Below are positions 15,501-24,956 of a stretch of 64,000 nucleotides of DNA, in pieces. Source of the DNA: Chloroflexota bacterium. GTDB taxonomy: Bacteria; Chloroflexota; UBA11872; UBA12225. How positions within the stretch are numbered: the first letter of the stretch is position 1; each line of letters starts with the position of its first letter. Location: assembly GCA_030447525.1 (NCBI GenBank), contig JAUJOR010000003.1, forward strand, positions 126,194 to 190,193, given 5' to 3'. A model generated the notes under the pieces. The model worked only from the letters and a program-made list of their open reading frames with translations. It had not been told where the DNA came from and did no database searches. A program made the translations under genes and the position numbers.

Positions 15501-16499
15501 TCAGACGCCGGCCGTGGCCGGCTCGCCGGCGCCGGGTCCGATCCGCACCCCCCGCTCCCCCAGCTTGTCCCGCAGCTCTTGCAGTGACTTATCGCCGAAG
15601 TTGCGTAGGTGCAGCAGATCATCCTCGGTCATGCTGGCGAGCTGCCCAACACGCGTGATGCTGTTACGCTTCAGGCAGTTCAATGTACGGTTGGAGAGCT
15701 CCAGGTCATCGACGGATACTTCCGCCAGCTCTGGGGGTACCTGCAACGTCGCCGGCGTAGCCGCCGGTCGTGCCGCGGCCTCCACCGGTTCCTGGAAACC
15801 GGGAGACAGCTGAGTGAATAGCCTGAATTGGTCGACCAGGATCTGGGCGCTGCGGACGACGGCGTCCTCGGCGCTGAGGGTACCGTCCGTCCAGACGTTG
15901 AGCTGCAGCCGGTCGAGGTTGACGCTCTGGCCCACGCGGGCGGCGCCGACGTGGTACTCCACCTTCCGCACGGGGGTGTAGATGGCGTCTACCGGGATCT
16001 CTCCGATGGGCTGCCCCTCGATCGCCTCAGCCTCGATAAAGCCGGTACCCTGGGTGACGGTCAGCTCCATGCTCAGCCTGGCCGTGTCGGTGTCCAGCGT
16101 GGCGATGACCTGCTCGGGATTGACGATCTCAATCTGATCCGGCCAGCGGATGTCCGCCGCCCTCACCGTCCCCGGCCCAGGGACGTCCAGCTGCGCCTTG
16201 ACCGGCTCATCGGAGTAAGAACGCAGGCGCAACTTCTTGATGTTCAAGACAATTTGCGTGACGTCCTCTTTGACGTCCGGAATGGTGGAGAACTCATGGT
16301 GCACACCGTCGATGCGCACCGAGCTGATCGCGGCGCCAGGGAGTGAGGAAAGGAGCACCCGGCGCAGGGCGTTCCCAATGGTGTGGCCGTACCCGCGGGG
16401 CAAGGGCTCGACGACGAAGGCGCCGTAGCTCGAGTCGGCCGATTCCCCTTCCTCCGGCTCCAGGCGGCGGACAGATGGCAGATTAGATGGTTCGATCAC
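15501..16499 (-). CDS. rpoA: RNA polymerase alpha subunit
   Basis: A 332-residue alpha subunit. The N-terminal dimerisation domain shows YGHTIGNALRRVLLSSLPGAA and VHHEFSTIPDVKEDV. The C-terminal DNA-binding domain has LELSNRTLNCLKRNSITRVGQL and LLHLRNFGDKSLQELRDKL, used for UP-element and activator contacts. An Ala/Pro-rich linker joins the two. The first 27 or so residues before the conserved start are acidic and slightly longer than usual. It lies between rpsD and rplQ with 190 and 143 bases of spacer. Confidence 0.97.
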   Translation of the reverse strand: MIEPSNLPSVRRLEPEEGESADSSYGAFVVEPLPRGYGHTIGNALRRVLLSSLPGAAISSVRIDGVHHEFSTIPDVKEDVTQIVLNIKKLRLRSYSDEPVKAQLDVPGPGTVRAADIRWPDQIEIVNPEQVIATLDTDTARLSMELTVTQGTGFIEAEAIEGQPIGEIPVDAIYTPVRKVEYHVGAARVGQSVNLDRLQLNVWTDGTLSAEDAVVRSAQILVDQFRLFTQLSPGFQEPVEAAARPAATPATLQVPPELAEVSVDDLELSNRTLNCLKRNSITRVGQLASMTEDDLLHLRNFGDKSLQELRDKLGERGVRIGPGAGEPATAGV

Positions 16500-16689
16500 C
16501 GGGTACGGCCCTCCTCAGCAAACCGTGCCCCACCCCGATAGCCGACCCCCTCACTCATGGGTCCCCTACGGGAACCCCTGGCGGGTAGAACCGACCTCCC
16601 GTGCCGCCGGCATTCGGCCGAAGCATCTGCCGGCCTTAATCCCCACGGCACAGGGGCAAAGAGGTGGAGCGCGCTCACACCTTACCGCG

Positions 16690-17316
16690 CTATCTCGCGT
16701 AGAACTCCACGACCAACTGCTCGTTGGCCTGGGTCTCAATCTCGCCCCTCCCAGGAAGGGCATTCACCCGCGCCGCCACATTGGAGACATCGAAGGCCAG
16801 CCACGCCGGGATCTGACGCTGCCCGGTCGCTTCGACGGCGCCGCGGATGACGTCCAGCTCGCGTGAGCCTTCCATCACCGAGATCACGTCGCCTGCCTTG
16901 ACCAAGGCGGAGGGGATGTTGCACCGCCGCCCATTCACGGCGAAGTGGCCGTGACGGACGAGCTGCCGGGCCTGGGGTCGCGAGCCCCCCAATCCCAACC
17001 GGTACACCACGTTGTCCAGCCGGCTCTCCAGCACCTGCAACAGATTCTCACCGGTCGAGCCGGGACGGCGGGAGGCGTCTTCGAAGTGCCTGCGGAACTG
17101 CGCTTCCAGCACGCCGTAGATCCGGCGTACCTTCTGCTTCTCGCGCCATTGCAAGGCGTACTCCGTAGGACGCCGGCGCCGGTTGGTCGATTGCATCCCC
17201 GGCGGCGACGAACGTCGCTCAAACGTGCACTTGGTGATGCACTTCTCCGCCTTCAGATAAAGCTTCATGCCCTCACGCCTGCACAGCTTGCAGACCGGGC
17301 CGGTGTACCGTGCCAT
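16690..17316 (-). CDS. rpsD: 30S ribosomal protein S4 (zinc-binding type)
   Basis: A 208-residue primary rRNA-binding protein that nucleates 30S assembly. [16 protein letters not shown] and KCITKC supply four cysteines of a zinc site (C+ form). The S4 RNA-binding domain includes [35 protein letters not shown] and the C-terminal EFYAR. In many bacteria S4 represses the alpha operon, but no clear pseudoknot target was identified here. Confidence 0.96.
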   Translation of the reverse strand: MARYTGPVCKLCRREGMKLYLKAEKCITKCTFERRSSPPGMQSTNRRRRPTEYALQWREKQKVRRIYGVLEAQFRRHFEDASRRPGSTGENLLQVLESRLDNVVYRLGLGGSRPQARQLVRHGHFAVNGRRCNIPSALVKAGDVISVMEGSRELDVIRGAVEATGQRQIPAWLAFDVSNVAARVNALPGRGEIETQANEQLVVEFYAR

Positions 17317-17535
17317 GTCCTACTCCGCCATCCCGCGAAACACGATCAAATTGCCGCTCCAAACACTTCCAGCCCGCCGCCCCCGGCGCCGCAGCGGGGA
17401 AACACAACCTGAGGGCCGGCCGTTACACGGCGGTACGCTACTGTGTCCAGGCCATACTGTCTCTGGCTATCATCCCATGGGGCCAGACTGCCTTCTGAGA
17501 TGGAGACTCCCCGGCCGGAGCGCCCGGGCAGCGGA

Positions 17536-17934
17536 TCAGACCCGGCGCCGCTTCGGCGGTCGTGGTCCGTTGTGCGCCACCGGCGTGACGTCCGTGATCG
17601 ACACCACCGAAAGACCGGCAGCTTGAAGGGAACGTATAGCCGACTCTCGCCCCGAACCCGGCCCCTTCACCAGCACCTCCACGGCACGCATGCCGTGTTC
17701 CATCGCCTTGCGCGCCGCTGTCTCCGCCGTAACCCCGGCGGCGTACGGGGTGCTCTTGCGCGAGCCCTTGAAACCGCTCGCCCCAGCCGTACCCCAGGCC
17801 ACAGGATTGCCGTTCGGATCGGTGATAGTCACGACGGTGTTGTTGAAGGTCGCCTGTACATGGGCGTAACCCCGTGGCACCACCCGCCGCTCCCGGCGCC
17901 GCTGGCGGACGTTGCCACGCCTCCTCTCGGCCAT
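17536..17934 (-). CDS. rpsK: 30S ribosomal protein S11
   Basis: A 132-residue S11 of the platform, contacting the Shine-Dalgarno helix. [34 protein letters not shown] and [18 protein letters not shown] are family marks, and the end [10 protein letters not shown] is the usual basic tail. The 367-base gap upstream, back to rpsM, contains a possible promoter, so rpsK-rpsD-rpoA-rplQ may have its own start. Confidence 0.96.
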   Translation of the reverse strand: MAERRRGNVRQRRRERRVVPRGYAHVQATFNNTVVTITDPNGNPVAWGTAGASGFKGSRKSTPYAAGVTAETAARKAMEHGMRAVEVLVKGPGSGRESAIRSLQAAGLSVVSITDVTPVAHNGPRPPKRRRV

Positions 17935-18301
17935 ACTCCTCGCCTATCTCCCGTCTGCTTGAAACACAGCCAGCCTGCCCCCAGGCGCAAGCAATAAATC
18001 AAGGGCAACCCGAAAAGTGGCCACCTACCCCCACCGGCCGGCGGTACGTTCCGGCGATGCTATGACCGTACGCCCACTGGCGCACGGACCCACGATAGAA
18101 CAGGCATGATAGCGCGTCCATAGCGCGCCCGGCAAGCAAGACGTGCAACGCTTGAATCTCTTGTCCCCCGGCGGGGAAATAGCAGCGCACGCAATCGGAA
18201 CGCCGTAGCGCCCGGCCGATGGCATGATGGGGCGTGTGCTCGGCGTGTGCTCACCAAGCTGGACGCCGTCCAGCGGGCCCCACCCCACCCCGGTCCCGGG
18301 G
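17935..18301 (-). other. Long rpsM-rpsK spacer
   Basis: No gene is supported in these 367 bases. The only short frames are Arg/Pro-rich and unlike the flanking genes. The notable content is a candidate minus-strand promoter at 18106-18135, which would give a leader of about 165 bases for rpsK. Such a large spacer is unusual within the alpha block. Confidence 0.5.
18106..18135 (-). promoter_or_regulatory. Candidate internal promoter before rpsK
   Basis: On the minus strand, TTGCCG (plus positions 18135-18130) is followed after 18 bases by TATCAT (18111-18106), a 5-of-6 match to the -10 consensus. Transcription would start near 18099. Confidence 0.4.
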
Positions 18302-18685
18302 CTACTTCTTCGCCGCGGCCTTCTTGCGTACGCCGACGGTGCGGCGTGGTCCGCGTCGCGTGCGGGCATTTGTCCGCGTGCGCTGGCCGCGCACCGGGAG
18401 ACTGCGCCGGTGGCGCAGGCCACGGTAGCAGCCGATGTCGATCAGGCGCTGGATGTTCTGTCGCACCTGCCGGCGCAGGTCGCCCTCCACCGTTAGCTCG
18501 CGCTCCACCACCTCCCGCAGACGGTTGACCTCGTCGTCGGTCAGCGCGCTGACTCGCTTCTGCGCCGCCACCTGCGTCCGGCGCAGCACCTTGCGCGCCG
18601 TCGTGCGCCCGATACCATAAATGTAGGTCAGGGCGATCTCGGTATGCTTCTCCCGCGGGATGTCCACCCCGGCAATGCGTGCCAT
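18302..18685 (-). CDS. rpsM: 30S ribosomal protein S13
   Basis: A 127-residue S13 of the 30S head. [34 protein letters not shown] and the [20 protein letters not shown] segment are diagnostic, and the C-terminus is the usual basic KKAAAKK. An in-frame ATG lies 9 bases upstream at 18694, but the conserved protein begins at 18685. It follows rpmJ after 157 bases. Confidence 0.96.
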   Translation of the reverse strand: MARIAGVDIPREKHTEIALTYIYGIGRTTARKVLRRTQVAAQKRVSALTDDEVNRLREVVERELTVEGDLRRQVRQNIQRLIDIGCYRGLRHRRSLPVRGQRTRTNARTRRGPRRTVGVRKKAAAKK

Positions 18686-18842
18686 CTTCCCCAATCCTCG
18701 GTCTTACGTCCTACGCTCTCGGTCAACGCGCTCTCAGCGCATGCAGTCCACAGCCAGCGCGTCCGGGCGCATCCACGGGATCACGGTCGCAGGTATCCTG
18801 CTGCCGGCCACGTCCCGGCGGGGGGCGCGGCCGGCGCTAGCT

Positions 18843-18956
18843 CTAGCCCTGGCGCTGCCTGTGCTTGGGCTCGTCACAGATCACCATGATCACCCCACGC
18901 CGCTTGATGACCCTGCACTTCTCGCAGCGCGGCTTGACCGACGCCGTCACTTTCAT
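18843..18956 (-). CDS. rpmJ: 50S ribosomal protein L36 (zinc-binding type)
   Basis: A 37-residue L36. The reading frame begins [14 protein letters not shown] and ends PKHRQRQG. Zinc ligands C11, C14, C27 and H32 mark the C+ form. GGGAGG lies about 8 bases before the ATG at 18956. Position between infA and rpsM is the classical one. L36 normally starts MKVRASVKP and ends G, as here. Confidence 0.95.
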   Translation of the reverse strand: MKVTASVKPRCEKCRVIKRRGVIMVICDEPKHRQRQG

Positions 18957-18971
18957 CTTCCGCCTCCCGCA

Positions 18972-19196
18972 TCACCGGCCGGGTCTGGCCGGCCCCGGCG
19001 CGCGGCCCACGATGCGGCCACGGGTGTGGTCATAGCGTGCCAGCGCCACCTGCACGCGGTCCCCTGCGCCGACACGCAGCGCCGCCAAGCGCGCCGCCGG
19101 CGCGACGTGGGCAAGCACCTGACGTCCGTCCGCTAGCTGAACCTCGAACAGGTCGTTGGCCAGCGAGCGGCAGACTTGACCGCTCAATTCTACCAT
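18972..19196 (-). CDS. infA: Translation initiation factor IF-1 (divergent)
   Basis: A 74-residue OB-fold protein that occupies the 30S A site during initiation. LANDLFEVQLADGRQVLAHV and the C-terminal YDHTRGRIVGR match IF-1. It starts at VELSGQV, lacking the usual MAKEDVI-type opening, and the central segment that usually reads like KMRKNYIRI is AARLAALRV, so basic residues are lost there. The start at 19196 follows GGAG; longer in-frame starts reach 19229. Its place between map and rpmJ supports the call. Confidence 0.88.
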   Translation of the reverse strand: MVELSGQVCRSLANDLFEVQLADGRQVLAHVAPAARLAALRVGAGDRVQVALARYDHTRGRIVGRAPGPARPGR

Positions 19197-19253
19197 ACCG
19201 TCTCCGCCTGGCTCCTGGGCTGCCATCAATGCCCTGGCACCTGCTGCCGGGCC

Positions 19254-20192
19254 TCAGCCGGAACGCCCCGCCAGGAGCGGTGCCTGATCAGCCCCCGGGC
19301 GGGAGTCCCGGTCCGACGCCCCGGCCCCTTGGGCCCGCCGTCCCGTCTCGCCGACGCGGGCGCCCCAGCCCCCAATGCGCTCGTAGACGCGGGGGGCCAG
19401 CTCGGTCAGGATCTCCGCCGGGCCGTCGGCGATACAGATCGAATGCTCGTAGTGGGCACAGAGCGACCCGTCGGCCGTGACCACCGTCCAGCGGTCACGC
19501 AAGACGCGCGTCTCTGCCTGGCCGGCGTTGGCCATCGGCTCCAGCGCTAGGGTCATCCCGGTGCGCAGCAGGGGCCCCCGGCCGGGCAAGCCCTCGTTGG
19601 GGACGTGGGGCGACTCGTGCAGGCGCCGGCCGATGCCGTGGCCGCCGTACCCCCCGCCGGCCACGGCGAAGCCGGCGCCCTCGATCACTCCCTGAACCGC
19701 GGCCGAGATGTGTCCCAGGCGGTTCCCAGACCGGGCGGCCGCGATCCCGGCGTACAGGGCCTCCTGCGTCACGTCGAGGAGCCGGCGGGCCTGCGGCGAG
19801 AGGTCCCCCTGTGGGTCGCCAACCGGTACGGTGACGGCGGCGTCGCCGTGGTAGCCCTCCCAGATGGCCCCTACATCCAGGCTGACCACGTCACGGGCCT
19901 CCAGGGCGCGCTTGCCGGGGATGCCGTGGACGAGCTCCTCGTTCACCGAGGCGCAGATCGTCGCCGGGTATGGCGGTACACCTTTGAACGGCCGGTAGCC
20001 CTTGAAGGACGGCTGCCCCCCGGCGCCCTGGATGACGTCGGCGGCGATGCGGTCCAGCTCACCCGTCGTCACGCCGGGCCGGACGGCCATGACCATCGCC
20101 TCCAGCGCTTGGGCGACGATGTGATTGGCGACGCGCATCTTCTCCAGCTCGGCGCGCGACTTGACGCTGATGGCCTGCGGCTCTACGTCCAT
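19254..20192 (-). CDS. map: Methionine aminopeptidase type I
   Basis: A 312-residue metalloprotease removing the N-terminal Met of new proteins. The metal ligands are visible in VSLDVGAIWEGYHGD (Asp), DAAVTVPVG (Asp), GGHGIGRRLHESPHVPN (His), TLALEPMANAG (Glu) and the final Glu in SLCAHYEHSICI. The GELDRIAADVI and ASVNEELVHGIPG segments are typical. About 40 Gly/Ala/Arg-rich residues extend the C-terminus beyond the usual end near VYERIGG. It sits between adk and infA as in most spc operons. Confidence 0.93.
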   Translation of the reverse strand: MDVEPQAISVKSRAELEKMRVANHIVAQALEAMVMAVRPGVTTGELDRIAADVIQGAGGQPSFKGYRPFKGVPPYPATICASVNEELVHGIPGKRALEARDVVSLDVGAIWEGYHGDAAVTVPVGDPQGDLSPQARRLLDVTQEALYAGIAAARSGNRLGHISAAVQGVIEGAGFAVAGGGYGGHGIGRRLHESPHVPNEGLPGRGPLLRTGMTLALEPMANAGQAETRVLRDRWTVVTADGSLCAHYEHSICIADGPAEILTELAPRVYERIGGWGARVGETGRRAQGAGASDRDSRPGADQAPLLAGRSG

Positions 20193-20246
20193 GACGCTCC
20201 GTTTGTTGGGCTCGGCGGGCGACGCCTCTGTCCGCGCCCCATGTCC

Positions 20247-20918
20247 CTAGGCGGTGGAGACCGCCTGGCAGTCCCGCACGGCGGCGATAAGATCGGCGGT
20301 CACCTCCCCTGCCGGGCGATTCCCGTCGATCTGACACATCAGCCCTTGCTGGTGATAGTAGCCCCCCACGGCGATGGCCTTCTCTAGATCAACGCTCAGC
20401 CGGCGCTCCACCTTGTCCGGCTGATCGTCGACGCGTTGGAACAGGCTGTGCCCGCACAGATCGCAGATCCCCTCCGCCCCCGGGGGTTTCGTCAACACGT
20501 TGTAGGTCGCCCCGCAGTGGCTGCACGTCCACCGGCTGGCCAGCCGGGCGATGAGCACGTCCTTGGGGACGAAGAGGTGCAGGACGCGCTGGATCGCCCG
20601 CCTGGCCGCCGCCAGGGCCGCGTCGAGGGCAACGGCCTGCTCGCGCGTGCGGGGGAATCCATCCAGGATGACGCCGCCGTTGTCCTGGCGGTACATCCCC
20701 TCCAGCTCGGCCATCACGGCCGGCACCATCAGGTGGTCCGGGACGTACAGGCCGCGCTCGACGTAGGATTGCACCTGCGTACCCAGGGCCGTCTGCTGCT
20801 CGATGGCCCGGCGCAGCAGGTCGCCACTGGCAAGGTAGGGAATCTGGAAATGGCGTGAGAGCAACCGGCCCTGCGTCCCTTTGCCAGAGCCAGGGGCGCC
20901 CATTAACAGCAGGATCAC
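20247..20918 (-). CDS. adk: Adenylate kinase (zinc LID type)
   Basis: A 223-residue kinase that interconverts ATP, ADP and AMP. The P-loop GAPGSGKGT begins at residue 7. AMP-binding ASGDLLR and DGFPRTREQA are present, and the LID has CSHC and CDLC pairs forming a structural zinc site. I place the start at GTG 20918, just after GGAAGGGG, because this puts the P-loop at the usual distance; an upstream in-frame ATG at 20960 would overlap secY by 20 bases. It follows secY, the usual order. Confidence 0.94.
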   Translation of the reverse strand: MILLLMGAPGSGKGTQGRLLSRHFQIPYLASGDLLRRAIEQQTALGTQVQSYVERGLYVPDHLMVPAVMAELEGMYRQDNGGVILDGFPRTREQAVALDAALAAARRAIQRVLHLFVPKDVLIARLASRWTCSHCGATYNVLTKPPGAEGICDLCGHSLFQRVDDQPDKVERRLSVDLEKAIAVGGYYHQQGLMCQIDGNRPAGEVTADLIAAVRDCQAVSTA

Positions 20919-20940
20919 ACCCCTTCCCCCGCCACCCTGC

Positions 20941-22230
20941 TCACTTAATGAACCCTTCATAGCGGCGCATCATCAACTGCGCCTCGAGCTGCTTCATCGT
21001 GTCCAATACGACGCCGACCACGATCAAGATGCCCGTACTGGATAGGGTCAGCACCTGGATACCTGTCAAGCGGCCGGCGACAAACGGCAGCACGGCGATC
21101 AAGCCCAGGAATAGGGCCCCCAACAAGGTAATGCGATTGAGCACCCGGCTCAGGTAGTCCGCCGTCGGCCGGCCGGCGCGGATGCCCGGGATGAAGCCTC
21201 CCTGTTTCTGAAGCGTCTCCGGGAGATTCTGCTGCTGGAAGACGATGGCGGTGTACATGTAGGTAAAACCCACCACCATAACGAAGTACAGCAGCCAGTA
21301 GAACACCCCATTGGTGCTAAATAACCCCACCATGAAGTTGGCCGTGGTCCGCACCCAGGAGACATCTGAGGACTGCAAATAGGTAGCCGCCGTTCCGGGG
21401 ATCAGCAAGATGGACATGGCGAAGATGAGGGGGATCATCCCCGCGGAGTTGACCCGCAGGGGGATGTAGGTCGTCGTCCCGCCGTACACCCGGTTGCCCC
21501 GAATGCGCTTGGCATAGTGCACCGCGATGCGCCGCTGGCCCTCGTTCATGTAGATGATGGCCAGGACGATCCCCAGGCCCAGGAGCGCCAGCACAGCCAG
21601 ACCGAGCCAGTTGGCACCGGCGACGAACGACTGGGCGATGGTGGCCGGGAGACGGGCGACGATGCCGCCAAAGATAATCAGGGAGACCCCATTCCCCACT
21701 CCCTTCTCCGTGATCAGCTCCCCCAGCCACACCAGGAACATCGTCCCTACCGTCAGGGTCAAAACCATGGAGAGGGTAGGTAAGAACGTCGTGCGATCGA
21801 ACAGGCTGAAATTGGAGATAATCCCTTCCCGCGAAAGAAGGGTGGCCTGGGCGTAGGCCTGGAGAATGGCCAGGGGTACAGTCAGCAGTCGGGTGTACTG
21901 AGCCAGTCGCGTGCGTCCGGCTTCACCCTCCTTGGACAGCTCGCTCAAGGCGGGGATCACCGGGGACAAGATCTGCATCACGATGGAGGCGGTGATGTAC
22001 GGGTAGACGCCGAGGGCGGCGATGGAAAAGGTCTCCAACGAGCCTCCGGAGAACAGCGAGAGGAGACCGAGGAGCTGATTGTTCTCCACCAGCTCGCGCA
22101 GGCGGGCGGCGTTCACCCCCGGGACGGGGACGTGGGCGGCCAGCCGGTAGACCGCCAGCATGGCAAAGGTAAAGATGATCTTCCGGCGCAAATCAGGGAG
22201 CTGGAACGCACGGCGCGCTGCATCAATCAT
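20941..22230 (-). CDS. secY: Protein translocase subunit SecY
   Basis: A 429-residue channel subunit of the Sec translocon with ten predicted membrane helices. LLGLLSLFSGGSLETFSIAA (plug region), LGVYPYITASIVMQIL, GNGVSLIIFGGIVARLP and the cytoplasmic loop RIRGNRVYGGTTTYIPLRVN are typical. The C-terminus QLEAQLMMRRYEGFIK is conserved. A 306-base spacer with a long hairpin separates it from rplO, so secY-adk-map may be controlled separately from the upstream ribosomal genes. Confidence 0.96.
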   Translation of the reverse strand: MIDAARRAFQLPDLRRKIIFTFAMLAVYRLAAHVPVPGVNAARLRELVENNQLLGLLSLFSGGSLETFSIAALGVYPYITASIVMQILSPVIPALSELSKEGEAGRTRLAQYTRLLTVPLAILQAYAQATLLSREGIISNFSLFDRTTFLPTLSMVLTLTVGTMFLVWLGELITEKGVGNGVSLIIFGGIVARLPATIAQSFVAGANWLGLAVLALLGLGIVLAIIYMNEGQRRIAVHYAKRIRGNRVYGGTTTYIPLRVNSAGMIPLIFAMSILLIPGTAATYLQSSDVSWVRTTANFMVGLFSTNGVFYWLLYFVMVVGFTYMYTAIVFQQQNLPETLQKQGGFIPGIRAGRPTADYLSRVLNRITLLGALFLGLIAVLPFVAGRLTGIQVLTLSSTGILIVVGVVLDTMKQLEAQLMMRRYEGFIK

Positions 22231-22536
22231 CGGCCATTCTCCTGGCTGCGCCGCTGGAGGGGCACCGCCGGCATCTACGGCACCGTAACGCAGGTGGGTC
22301 AGTTGTCATGCGCCGCGCAGGATCCATCTCTCCAGCGCCAGGAACCGCCACGCCCGTGGCCAGCGCCCCAGGAGTTGACAGGCGCCGAAACTCATCGATG
22401 CCGCGGCCGGTCAGTGACTGTAGCCAAGTCGTACGTCCAACGTCCGGATGCCCGGGGCTACGCCTCGTTCGTCTGAGATCAGACTTTTCAATCTCAGACT
22501 CTCCGAGGTGAGGCCCCGGGGTGATCAGGCCCGCTG
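22231..22536 (-). other. rplO-secY spacer
   Basis: No gene is supported in these 306 bases. The striking content is the three-tier hairpin at 22451-22520. GGAG lies about 9 bases upstream of the secY start. No convincing minus-strand promoter was found. Confidence 0.5.
22451..22520 (-). terminator. Three-tier hairpin between rplO and secY
   Basis: Three perfect helices are nested: 22451-22458 with 22513-22520 (8 bp), 22463-22467 with 22504-22508 (5 bp) and 22471-22479 with 22491-22499 (9 bp), closed by an 11-base loop. It begins 16 bases after the rplO stop on the minus strand. No T-run follows, so it could be a partial terminator, a processing site or a stabilising element. Confidence 0.55.
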
Positions 22537-23058
22537 CTAGAGCGCGGGGAGGCCTGCCGAGGGCGCGGCGGCGGGCGCCTCCGGCGGGTGCCCAGCCATG
22601 TCCTCCAGCACTGTAAGTGTACCGCCCGCTTCCTCCACGGCGGCGCGCGCTCCGGCGGAGGCGCGGTGCACTTCGATGGTGAGGCGCTTGGTCAGGCCGC
22701 CGTCCCCTAGGAGCTTGACCGGGTGTCTCTTGGAGACGTCACGGATCAAGCCCCTCTGGCGCAGGGCCACTAGATTGACGACGTCCCCATTGGCGAACGT
22801 CCCTTCCAGGTCACGCAGGTTGACCACCTGGGCCACCACCTTGAACCGGGCGCGCGAAAAGCCCCGCTTGTGCGGGATGCGCATCGTCCAGGGGTTCTGG
22901 CCGCCCTCGAACCATGGCTTGGTGCCGCCCCCAGATCGGGCGTTCTGACCCTTAGTGCCCCGCCCGGAGGTCTTGACGCGCCCCGAGCCGTGGCCACGGC
23001 CCAGGCGCCGCCGGTCACGGCGCGAGCCCGGCGCGGGGGCGAGCTCATGCATCTTCAT
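22537..23058 (-). CDS. rplO: 50S ribosomal protein L15
   Basis: A 173-residue L15, a late-assembly large-subunit protein. MHELAPAPGSRRDRRRLGRG, GSGRVKTSGRGTKGQNAR and FEGGQNPWTMRIPHKRGF are diagnostic. The C-terminus ends with about 20 Ala/Pro-rich residues beyond the usual end. Its start overlaps the rpmD stop by 4 bases. Confidence 0.95.
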   Translation of the reverse strand: MKMHELAPAPGSRRDRRRLGRGHGSGRVKTSGRGTKGQNARSGGGTKPWFEGGQNPWTMRIPHKRGFSRARFKVVAQVVNLRDLEGTFANGDVVNLVALRQRGLIRDVSKRHPVKLLGDGGLTKRLTIEVHRASAGARAAVEEAGGTLTVLEDMAGHPPEAPAAAPSAGLPAL

Positions 23059-23300
23059 TGCTGTCTCCCTACACCGCCCGCACCACCGGCCCCAACGTCC
23101 GCGGCGGGCTGCTCGCCGTCCCCCGCCTCCACCAGGACAAGGTGCTGCACGTGCTGCACCATGCCGCGGATGGCCAGGTTGTCCGGCACTTCTACGGTCT
23201 GCCCCAGGCGCTTCAGCCCCAGCGAGCGGACGGTGTCTTTCTGGCGCTGGCTGTAGCCGATGGAGCTCTTCTTGTATGTGACACGGAGCATTCCTGCCAT
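23055..23300 (-). CDS. rpmD: 50S ribosomal protein L30
   Basis: An 81-residue L30. The conserved part is LRVTYKKSSIGYSQRQKDTV followed by GLKRLGQTVEVPDNLAIRGM; the normal protein is about 60 residues and here a Gly/Ala-rich tail of about 20 is added. It lies between rpsE and rplO and overlaps rplO by 4 bases. Confidence 0.93.
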   Translation of the reverse strand: MAGMLRVTYKKSSIGYSQRQKDTVRSLGLKRLGQTVEVPDNLAIRGMVQHVQHLVLVEAGDGEQPAADVGAGGAGGVGRQQ

Positions 23301-23341
23301 CGTTTAGTTGTCCCTTGTGGCGCGTGGCATGAAGGCGGTCG

Positions 23342-24022
23342 TCACGCCCCGTTTGGTGGGGTGTTCCCGGCGTGGCCGGCGTGGGCCGCCTCCATCCCTG
23401 GGGGCTCGCCGCCCGGAGACGGGGCTCGCGCCCCGCCCTCCGCGGAAAGGCTCCCCACGCCGGCCGGCCCGGTCCCTGGCTGCGGCGTCAGCCCGGCCGC
23501 GGCTTGGGCCACGGCCCCACCCTCGAGGCCGGCCGCGTCTGTGACCTGGCTCCGCTTGCGCTGCACCGTTTCCGGCGTCACCAGGGCCTTGAGGGCCATC
23601 TCTGTCGCTTTGACCACATTCACCTTATTGGCCGAGCCCAAGGACTTGCTCAACACGTCGTGAATCCCGGCGGCTTCGACAACGGCACGCACCGCCCCGC
23701 CGGCGATCACTCCCGTACCGGGGGCCGCCGGCTTGAGCAAGACATCCGCGGCCCCGAAGCGCTCCCGCACGCCGTGGGGGATGGTGCGCCCGGTCAGGGG
23801 CACCTCGAACAGGTTCTTTTTGGCCTGCTCGATCCCCTTGCGGATGGCCTCCGGAGTTTCTCGGGCCTTGCCCATGCCCACGCCGACGTGGCCCTGCCCA
23901 TCGCCCACCACCATGACGGCGGCGTAGCTGAAGCGCCGGCCACCTTTCACCACTTTGGCGCAACGGTTCAACATCACCAACCGCTCTTTGAGATCCATCC
24001 GGTTGGTATCAAATCTTGGCAT
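23342..24022 (-). CDS. rpsE: 30S ribosomal protein S5 with low-complexity tail
   Basis: A 226-residue S5, involved in decoding fidelity and mRNA unwinding. [40 protein letters not shown] and [19 protein letters not shown] are diagnostic. The normal protein ends near residue 165-170; the last 60 or so residues are Ala/Gly/Pro-rich. The ATG at 24022 follows GAAGGGA. Confidence 0.95.
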   Translation of the reverse strand: MPRFDTNRMDLKERLVMLNRCAKVVKGGRRFSYAAVMVVGDGQGHVGVGMGKARETPEAIRKGIEQAKKNLFEVPLTGRTIPHGVRERFGAADVLLKPAAPGTGVIAGGAVRAVVEAAGIHDVLSKSLGSANKVNVVKATEMALKALVTPETVQRKRSQVTDAAGLEGGAVAQAAAGLTPQPGTGPAGVGSLSAEGGARAPSPGGEPPGMEAAHAGHAGNTPPNGA

Positions 24023-24033
24023 AGCAATCCCTT

Positions 24034-24399
24034 CTAGAAGACCAGGCCGGCCTGGCGGGCGGCGTCGGCTAGGCGCTGCACGCGGCCGTGGTAAAGGTAC
24101 CCCCCACGGTCGAAGACCACCTTGGTCACCCCGGCCTGCCGGGCGCGCTCGGCCACCAGGGCGCCGACGCGCTCCGCCTCTTGCGTCTTTGGCAGGGCCG
24201 CCAGGTCACCGCGCAGCGCCGGGTCGAGGGTAGACGCGGTCACCAGGGTACGCCCCTGGGTGTCATCGATGACCTGGGCGTAGATGTGCTTCAGGCTCCG
24301 AAAGACGCACAAGCGGGGCCGCTCGGCGGTGCCCTGAACCTTGTTGCGGATTCGCCGGTGGCGCTTCAAGCGCGCCAGGTTGTGGCTCTTCTTCGTCAT
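24034..24399 (-). CDS. rplR: 50S ribosomal protein L18
   Basis: A 121-residue L18 that binds 5S rRNA with L5. [47 protein letters not shown] and [12 protein letters not shown] cover the whole family. Length is normal and no tail is present. Start lies 2 bases after the rplF stop. Confidence 0.96.
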   Translation of the reverse strand: MTKKSHNLARLKRHRRIRNKVQGTAERPRLCVFRSLKHIYAQVIDDTQGRTLVTASTLDPALRGDLAALPKTQEAERVGALVAERARQAGVTKVVFDRGGYLYHGRVQRLADAARQAGLVF

Positions 24400-24401
24400 C
24401 G

Positions 24402-24956
24402 TTAGCGCCCCTTCGCCCCTACCTTACCGGCCTTACCGGCCTTGCGCCGGACGCGCTCGTCGGCGTAGCGGATGCCCTTGCCGAGGTACGGCTCGGGAGG
24501 CCGGACACGGCGCACACGGGCCGCGATCTCGCCGACGAGGGCCTTGTCGATCCCTACGACGTGGAAGCGCGTTGGGCTCTCCACCTCGAAGCTGACCCCG
24601 GCCGGCGGGACGATCTCCACCGGGTGAGAGAAGCCCACCTGCAGAGTCAGCCGGTTCCCGACGCGCCCGGCGCGATAGCCCACGCCACTGATCTCCAGCG
24701 TCTTGCGGTAGCCGTTGGTGACCCCCTCCACCATGTTGGCGATCAGAGTGCGAGTCAAGCCATGAAAGGCCTTGCTCTCCTTCTCCTCGTCCGGACGGGT
24801 CACTACCACCTGACCATCTTGCATCGCCACCATCATGCGGCTGGGCACCTGCTGGGACAGCTCCCCCTTAGGCCCTTTGACGTGTACCACGTTGGGGACA
24901 ATGGTCACCTCGACGCCGCTGGGCAGGGTGATCGGCATACGACCAATACGCGACAT
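24402..24956 (-). CDS. rplF: 50S ribosomal protein L6
   Basis: A 184-residue L6 near the GTPase centre. [49 protein letters not shown] and the C-terminal [20 protein letters not shown] are typical. I use ATG 24956, preceded by GGAGGA, rather than an in-frame ATG six codons upstream. A short Gly/Lys-rich end follows. Confidence 0.96.
   Translation of the reverse strand: MSRIGRMPITLPSGVEVTIVPNVVHVKGPKGELSQQVPSRMMVAMQDGQVVVTRPDEEKESKAFHGLTRTLIANMVEGVTNGYRKTLEISGVGYRAGRVGNRLTLQVGFSHPVEIVPPAGVSFEVESPTRFHVVGIDKALVGEIAARVRRVRPPEPYLGKGIRYADERVRRKAGKAGKVGAKGR

Noticed and set aside
22374..22379. TTGACA -35 in the rplO-secY spacer
   Set aside because: It lies on the plus strand, against the direction of all nearby genes, and has no -10 partner.
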